64,000 bases of DNA from Hermodice carunculata (lineage: Eukaryota; Annelida; Polychaeta; Eunicida; Amphinomidae). Location of the stretch: the NCBI GenBank assembly GCA_964020975.1, contig OZ026624.1, positions 27,376,556-27,440,555 on the forward strand, in the 5' to 3' direction. The notes beneath the pieces are model-generated. The model was not told the origin of the DNA and did not search any database. It saw nothing but the letters and a program-made list of their open reading frames with translations. Position 1 is the first letter of the stretch. Each line of letters opens with the position of its first letter. Position numbers and translations under genes: made by a program. Shown here in pieces: positions 49,801 through 58,800 of this stretch.

Positions 49801-52800
49801 AAAAACCACATTCGACATCGTAATCGAGCCTAGAAGCGCTTCAAGCATGCAGCCAACAGACTTTGTCCCCACTCTCACGAAGTCCATTAAAAAAAATAGA
49901 AAGTTTTTTACCCATTTTATAGAAAGTCTCTGAACAAGGTTGTAAATAAAATCAAATACTCTGTTCGATCATATTTCCACAAACTTAGCAGTCAGCTTGA
50001 CGATAAAGCCATAAATCGTAAGAAATGGTAGAGCTTACGTAAGTCTGTCTGGGTTGTGAAATCCACCCAAATGTGCCTCCTATCTTGAAGAAGATAAGAT
50101 TATTTCTTGTATCACCGAAAAATGTGAAATGTTCAACACATACTTCACAGGCCAATGGAAAACTGCTCCAGATGTAGATGCTTCACCGCTGTCTGAGTTT
50201 GCATTTCGAACAGAGTCACGATGATATTGATATTGATGGCCAAGCTGTAAGACAACTCTTATCTTCCCTCAGACCATCTTCTACCTCCAGCTCTGACAAC
50301 ATAAGGAATATGCTATTAAAAATTCTGCTGAATCTATACGCCAACCACTGGCAAATATCTTTAAACTATCCCTTCACCTTTCCCATTCCCCCGCTTCCTG
50401 AAAGACAACTAATGTTTGCCCTGTTTATAAGAAGTCCAACTGGCAGATCAACAGCAATTATCGCCCAATCTCTCTTTTATGCAATATTTCCAAAGTCTTT
50501 GAACGTCTGTAATGCTATGCTCCATACAAATACTTGGTAGGCAATAACCTTCTCCCTTCAAAAAAGTTCTGGATTCAAGTCTAGTCTAACAACTCTACCG
50601 TAAACCTACTCGTGTACATCGTTCATAACATCTAAAATGGCCTTGCACATTCCAATGAAGCTAGAATATTCTTTCTAGACGTGTCCAAGGCCTTTGATAA
50701 GGTATGGCACCCTGGCCTTCTTTTAAAACTTCTTCAATTAGGTATTTATCTAATCGCTTCCAGTGTGATACAATTCATGGCCAAACGTCTTCTTGGCTAC
50801 CTATTGAAGCTGGTGTAACACAGGGATCCATACTCAGTCTGCTCTTGTTCCTGGTTTATGTAAATAATCTTGTTGATGGCATAACTTGTGACGTCAGACT
50901 TTCGCCGATAACACAAGCTTGCTTGAAATCATTCAAAGTTAAGAGCATTTGTCCTGTCACTTGAGCAACGATCTTTCTGTCATTTATAATTTGGGCACGT
51001 TATGGCAAGTGACCTTTAATGCCCTGAAATCCCTGTTAGTTATTTTCTATGTCAAAACAAATAAACCATATCAGCCTCCCATTTGTCTCGGTGAATCAAC
51101 CATTCCTAAGGCTGACCACCACACCCAGCTTGACATTACTCTCAGTAGTAACTTATCTTGGCATGCTCATATAACTCGCATCATTAACAAAGCTAGGCAG
51201 GGTATTGGTCTCCTATGCAGGTTCAAGTATGAATTTTCCTGTAGAGCTCTTGTTAAGTTGTACTTTTCCATGTTTCAATCCGTTCTTGAATAAGGTTGTG
51301 TCCTCTTCCATAACTGCGGCAAAGGTCTATCTGACCTTCTTGAATCAATACATAACCTCACTCCTGCATACTCGTCCAACATCTTACCGACATCTTTTAC
51401 TGGTCGGACTTTATGCATTTCTATTTCCTTTTGACCTCCTATATGCAGAACTCATTGATACACTACTTCTTTCCTCTTCGATATTATAAAGCTATGGAAC
51501 AACCTGCCCTCTGAAATCACAGGTTCTATTTCTCTTCGAATATTCAATCCAGACTAAAGGCTACTTAGCTTGTTGTTGATTATGTCACATGACTTCGATT
51601 CTACTGCTGAGCGTTTCTCCAACATCTGTCACACTCAAATGCCTCTAGGCTTCTCTAAGCAAAATTATGAGCTTCACAAAGTCAATATTATTCCGTATCC
51701 CCATTGTTCATGTTCCAAGTCCAATGAAACATGTCTTTTCTTTTGTCCATTCTTCTACTTTTGATGCACCATCTATTAAATACAACCAACCCTATAATTG
51801 CTCCCAATGTTGACCCCACCATTATATTTGATATTGCTAGCGACCGCTCAGTGAAAATTCTCCTTTCTGGTAGCAAAGAATTATGGAATGAATTGAATGC
51901 TTGAATTTTCGTACATGTTCAAAAGTATACAGCCGATACCACAGGTTTTGTATATTAATTACTTCGGTTTATTCAATATGTCTGCCTGTGTCTTCCTGAG
52001 GGAGAAACTTCTTTATGCCAACATCATAATGAGAGTACAAGATTGTCCATACTACAGTTTATGTATTATCGATATGCTGTAATTGTATGCGGGGCCTTTT
52101 GTCATTTCTATAATGTTCACTTCATCCATGATTGTAATGGAAACATAGCTCATATTTTCACCAATGTTTGCACTGGAACTTTCTTGTTAGGTCTTGTGTG
52201 TTTTTGTACACATATTGTGCGTCTCTGTGTCTGGGGAGCCCACGTTTTAATATCTTGATGTACTATTGGGTCATCCAGAATAAATTAATATGTTTAAATT
52301 AAATAAATATATACCGAATAACATATTTTTAACAGGTAATGAATATGTATGTATATATGTATATATATGCGTTTTGGGTGGTTTACAGACATTTATACAC
52401 TGCCCACAAAAAATTATACAATGGAATAGGTCTTACAGCCGGGTTGTGGGTCATGCCCATTATTTGCGGGTCAATTATTATCCTCAAAATGGACCGTGGG
52501 CAGCATATGCAAAGTACAGCTTACCACTGTTTCTGGGCGTATAAAGCCTTCCATAATATCTAGCCAGATTTGCTAACTTGTATGTTTCTCAAACCCCCTA
52601 GATAGCACATTGGATTTGAGGCAAACATGGTTTTCAACTGCCGATAATCCGAACAACTGCCTACCAGACGGTCTGAGAATTACAATTCTGCCATAAACCA
52701 CCCTAGACAACTATATACATGGCTGCAATGTTGAACTTACCTCTCTGCTGAAGCAGCCGAAACTATGTACCAAAATAAATTCTTCACGTGGAATTATAGC

Positions 52801-55800
52801 CGTGAATCAAAAATAAAGACAGGAACTGTTGTTGTATATATACATATATTGATCTGACACTTGCAAATAAATTCACAGTTTAATACTCAGGCAGCACAGT
52901 TTCTAGGTAGGGCTATTAGTCTTTATCACTGTATGGGACGCACTTGGTGTGCCGTCAATCACTCTGGGCTGCAACTCAAAATGTGTATTTCTTTCCATAT
53001 AATAGAAATGTGTGATTTATTAAAAACTGCGGTTGCACTGAAATATATGACATGCACGAAAAGTATTGACGCCACTGGGAATATTTGAATGAAGATAAAA
53101 AACAAATATGCCGTGAGAAGCCAACAAACCCAAGACCATGTGCAGGTTTTTCTGTTGATTAAATTCTCAAAAATAATGCACAATTTGAGCGTAGCAATAG
53201 AAAATATGTAGCTCTGGCTTTGCTACCAACCACGTTCAGCTGTAAATAATTCTAGTGCACAAAATACCGACGAGATAACTTATCACCAATGACAGCTCCA
53301 TAGCATCCAATGAGCAGTAGTTTGGCGAAACAGATTGCATCTTTTTGTTTTCCAAGTTGCCAGAATAGTAATGTAGATTACGACTGTAATATCTGTACAC
53401 CATACAACCGTGCGGTTAAGGATGTAAATGAAAATGTGTTCTCTTATCAGAACTTGTCGTAACTTGTGGAAATGTGCCTCCCGGAACACAGAATGGAAAA
53501 AAAATAATGCTAATTAAATTGGGCCGTAAATTCCCATGAACGATTCAATGCAAAATCAACCTAAACTGATAATTTATAATTATCCGGGTCATGTTGCCTT
53601 TATTGTATGTATGGTCTCTCGTATAAAGGTCTCTATATACGTGGTGTCACAACCTACTGTTTTACTTGACAGATCAAGGTCACCCACAGCAACATGCAGG
53701 ATGTGGCTCAGAAACTGGCAACTTTAACAAAGGATGTAACCTTGCTGACTGCAGACGATATAATTTCGACTTCTGTGTTGCTAGATAACATAGCCAGTAT
53801 TGGGGGAAGCACAGTAAACGTAAGATTCAAGTTTCACTTGCCAAGAAACTCAAGTGTTGGAATATATGGTATCCTATTCCGATTTTGCTGTTCCCCTTTT
53901 CCCTACACGTGTTGTACCCTAAGAAAATCCCAAACATAAAGTAAACAGCTGATTTTCTATGAAAGAACTCTCTGTAAAGACATAAACAAATTATTGGTCA
54001 CAAATGCAGATAAAGCCTATGACGACTGCAGACTTAGTCTCACTCTGAGCAGGAAAAGCTTGAAGCATGCATTAGCTGTACTGAGTGTTTCGACGCCCGT
54101 AAGCGCCAGGTTTAGTCATTGTCTCCCAGTTTATGCGTGCCGTTTATTTCAGCCCACAGTGTAAACCCTGTAACTAACCTGTCCCGTCTGTCATCGCTTA
54201 AAAACGCATTGCTGGCAATAAACATGGATTATTGGTCACTACGTGCTTTGGGATATTTATAGTTTCCGCAGTGGACACCCAACGTTTAAACTATACATAC
54301 TCACGTGCTGCAACTTTTTTTTGCACATGACATAATTATATTACTGCAGGTGTGTACAATGACATTGGTAAAAGTATAATGATGATGATATCATTATTAA
54401 TGTTAGTAATAATATTGATAATAATAGTTGTATAGTAGTGGTAGTAAAAGTGGTATTAGTGGCACTGCTTTTAGTTTTATATTAATAGTAATTAAAATAT
54501 AATTATAATAATTACTTATAGTACCATCATTTTTTTCCAGGTTACAAGGAATTGCATCCGCGCATTCAGTCATATTCTTCAAATACCCAAAAGGAACGAA
54601 TCTGATGCCACCCAATATGGCAACGTCTCAAACCGGTAACCTATCCAATGTTCTCAAAACATTACCATATGCATTTAGTTATATGATTAAGTCAATTTAT
54701 ACACATTAAATATTTGATCATAGAGGCGAAATATTTACTCACATGAATAAATATTTGAACAGAGTTTAAATGCAGAATAAAACAAGAAACGGCTGCTGCG
54801 TGATCGAGACCTTGCCCGTGAAAGCGAACTAACTTTCAAGAATCTACCGCTTCAAGACACCTCGATAGTGTGATGCCCCATGGAAGTTAGCTATAGCTTT
54901 CACGTCATCTCTCAAGCCATTATCCAGAGATAGCTCTTCTGTCTTGAGCGCGAGATAATTTTTACGTGTGAAAAGTACCTCGTTTCCTGAGCTTGTGGAC
55001 TTCAGAGCTCTGATTAACTGGTTTCCACTGCTGTTGTTTGCCCGTCTAAAACACTGCTGCCCTTAGTGCCTGTGCAACATCATACATCATTTTCCCTTTA
55101 TGGATAAATTGTAAAAATTGCCTCAGTTCAATAGTCGTATTAACCCTGCCATACGTCCAATGATCGTATTACATTCAGGCGTACAGTTACAAATGTTTTA
55201 TGGTAGCACTATTAAACACTATCGTGCGGCTCTTTTTCCGCGACGTAAGATTAACGGTGAGAGATGTCTCGAAAGGAGCAGATTGCTTGAGCGCGAAGCA
55301 AGTTTCATGCGTGAAGAAGACTTCGCCGACCAAGAAGATTTAAAACCGCATGCGAGGTCTTTATAGCGAGGTCGCTATACTGCCGCACGGCCTTCGACTA
55401 TACATATATATGGGAAAACAGCCTATACCTTACCTTGGAACACAGGCTTGTAGACCTCTCAGTGTTGTTAAAATACTGCAATTTAGAATATGTATCCCAC
55501 AGTGTAGTATTGCTATTCATTATCTATTTCTTTGTAACGGTCCCTTGTCTTACCGTTCTATCTCTCACAATGCGACGCAAAGTATCGTTGTACTATTTTT
55601 TTGACCTGATGAGGTTACTGGATTTTGAAAGGTCCATATTGTCCGCAACTCTCTAATCATCTATTAAGTTGCATTGGCATGTTAACAAGTTCATTTTATT
55701 CTAATATATTTATACATTTACTGGAGTCTGTCTGTATGGCTTTCCATTCATCCACCAATGCTATTTCTCTATTACAGCATTTCAGAGCAGCAAAATTTCA

Positions 55801-58800
55801 AATACAATTGTTGATATTGAGTCTGAAAACACACCCACTTATATTATCCATATACATATATTGCACGCAATATGTTTTATATAACAGACTAATACAGGCA
55901 CTGGAACTATTGGTGGAAACAATGGATCTTCAGAATGAAACGCAACAGCGCTTTATTGAGCCAATGTTAACAGTGGAAGTGTGGAACAATATTAATGATA
56001 CTCACCCTGTTCTTGGGTTCGGCGTCGTAGCCAATAAGTCTACCAATGGAGTGAACAATCTGTCCCCAACAACTTGTTTTGAACATTCAAATTTGCCAAA
56101 TGATGTCATGGACGCTGTGATTCTGCTTCCGAAGTCCGTAGTGACCAGTAATTTCAGCCTTGAAAGTAAGATTACTTTCTGCGTATATTGTGTTCATTCA
56201 TTTCACACCGACTATATATATTCCATTTTTAACGGACAGGTGGCCAGAGGGAAGGCCGTAAAACTGGGCAATACATTTGCAGCTTAACTCTAGTTCATTT
56301 GGATAAAGTAAAGAGAAAAGATATTACAACTGTATAGTGGAAGAGGTTTCAGAACAGTAAGATATTGGATAATATGGTTTGTTTAAGGGCGATTCTGTGA
56401 AATATGGGATTTTTAGCGCATTTTATCACTGTATGGAAAATTTATTATATATACATATGCAGTGAAATGTTTATATATATATATATATATATATAAATAT
56501 ATTATAGGGTGGATTATTATATCAGGGATATTTCATTCCAAATCCTTGTTATTTTGAGAGTGTTCTTCTCCAAGGCTCTGTTACAAACATACAATACTTC
56601 AACGAAGTAAAGGTAATACATGAAATATACATTCAAACTGATAACAACTAAACTTAAAACGAAAGAGGCCATATTTAAAGTGCCGTCTCAAAAGGATTGC
56701 CAACGAATTTTACAACACATCAGATTCATATCTTTCAATATCTTTGAATAACCTTTTCTGTTTTAAGGTAAGCGAAGTACCCCGTATCAAATAGGCAGAA
56801 GGGATCCACAATCTCGCCTTGTGTTCATTGCATATGCCCAAGCTAGACTATTTTCAAGCTCAGGTGACAGAATGACAAATGATACCAACAAGAAAGTGAA
56901 TAGTCCTGTTATATCTGCCGCGATTGCCGGGGTAAAATTACAAAATTTGTCGGAACCAATTGAAATCAAGTTTTCATCCGGAAAGGTATGTATTAGAATA
57001 GAAAATCGAATGCATTCGAATATTAATGGCTAAAATCTCAATGAAAACCACCCACTCTTTCACTGTTAAAAAGCCATTGAGGGTCGTACTGTGGCAGCTT
57101 AATGCTACTTTCACCGTTGCTATCTCCGCATCTTTAACTCGTGTGGGCCTTCTTCTGTACATGAAGTTCACCGACATACAAACTGCATTATTGGCCTCTG
57201 CTTTCAATGAAGAGATCGAATCCTTTCCAGCTCAAAAGTGCCCAGATGTAAATCATTGTCTGTTTTCCCCTACTTTCCGTGCCAATGCAAAATATTTTAG
57301 ACCAGAGATGCACGTGAGACCAATTCTGATAGCATGTTCTAGCAACAGCTGCCCTTGACGGCTTGGTTTAAAAGCAAACCTCGGGAAAAGTGTAATAAGA
57401 TGGATTGGAGCTAACAAAAAAAATGTGGATGGAGATTTACCGGTGAAGTGGTGTAATGAGAAAATTATGGTTTTAGGTACATGAAGATGAAAACTGGATG
57501 CATGATAGACACTTTACAGTTTGCAGTCTTTTGAAGTAATTATTAAAAATATGGAAAACTAGAATTCTATCCATAATTGGGGGAAACATTGCGATCAATA
57601 ACCTACCTGCATCTAAATTATTATAACCTGTTTGAATGTTGAATGCAGAGGCAGAATTTATACAGAATGTGCAGTCAAGCATTTACAAATTTATTTGGAA
57701 TAGTGATATTACAAACGTTAAAGAGAGCATTATGCATAGAAAGATAAATGATGAAAGTTTGAAGATACTTCATTTTGAATTCCAAGTAAAAGCACTACAC
57801 ATAATTTGGATAAAACGGATGTATAGTCTACCAGAGACTAAGTGGAAGGCTATCTTCCAAGCTTAGTTTCCCAATATTAAATTAAAAAATTTATTTTTGA
57901 GTAGATGCTGCTTTGACTTCGAACAGAAACAGATACCATCATTTTAAAAGCAGCTTTGACAAGTGTGGAAAGATTTCAAATCTCGCTTTATACCAACAGA
58001 AGCCAAAGACATTAGAAAAGAAATTATATGGTTTAATAATTATATTACCAGGGACCCCAAAAAATCGGAACTTTACACACAAAAAATGGTATAAAAAAAA
58101 GGCATTATGTTTATACAAGACATTGTACATGCAGATGGAACATTTTATACACAAGAAAAACTGAAAAGTAAATGATATTATGACTTAACCCTTAAATTTT
58201 TAGATTATTTATCAATAAGACTAGCAATTCCAGGATTCTGGAAACAACACCTGAATTCTAGTAAGTTAAGACATTATGATGCCACAAAAATCAAGATATC
58301 AAGTAAAACCAAAAACATGTGTGATGTGAAATGTAAAAACTTCTTTTGGGTTTTTGTTTAAGAGGGAGAAAACAAGAATAACCAACATGTGGAATACGAT
58401 GGCAAATACTTTTTCCAATAATAGCAGAAGACATATGGTCAAAAATATATTCTTTATTCCATATCAATGTACAAAAGAGACCAAAATTACAGGCGTTCCA
58501 ATTTTCAATATTACATCGCGTTGTAGTAACCAAAGACAGACTCCATAAATGAACATAGTCCAATCTAATATATGTGTAATTTCCATCCGATATCTGTATT
58601 TTCGAGAGGTTGTGCACCCAGCTCGATGAGTATCAACTCCTCTGGCTGCCATCATCACATTATTTATGCCTTTTGTTGTGAAAATAAGGATTCAATTCAA
58701 CTCAAGTCAAGTCTAGTCAAATGAAAAACCTTATTAAAGGCCTCACGTACATCAAAAAAGACCATTCTGGCGTCTTTAGAATGTTTAAAGCTATTCTAGT

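Larger units (their letters stand above)
46990..52305 (+). mobile_element. LINE G: near full-length but decayed copy of the C/F family
   Basis: ORF1 remains (47.21-47.64 kb), spacer, a hydrophobic open frame (48371-48781), a 2A-like DVHLNFGP (48806-48829), EN start, RT pieces (50.2-50.96 kb), post-RT region and tail (51.1-51.93 kb), 3' UTR. The 3' end reads TTGTGCGTCTCTGTGTCTGG, then GGGTCATCCAGAATAAATTA and ATATGTTTAAATTAAA, matching LINE F. Its two ends fall inside an R3 repeat, which gives the insertion boundaries. Many stops and frame changes. It lies in intron 3 of the GAIN gene, sense to it. Confidence 0.87.

Noticed and set aside
56502-56609. Possible extra GAIN exon (GGLLYQGYF ... FNEVK) between AG and GT
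   Set aside because: Its phase does not fit exon 6, and the fitting frame contains a stop; exon 6 joins exon 7 in phase and matches the family without it.
57026-57358. 110-codon plus-strand open frame in intron 7
   Set aside because: No motif, no splice context compatible with the gene phases, and no homologous look; treated as chance.
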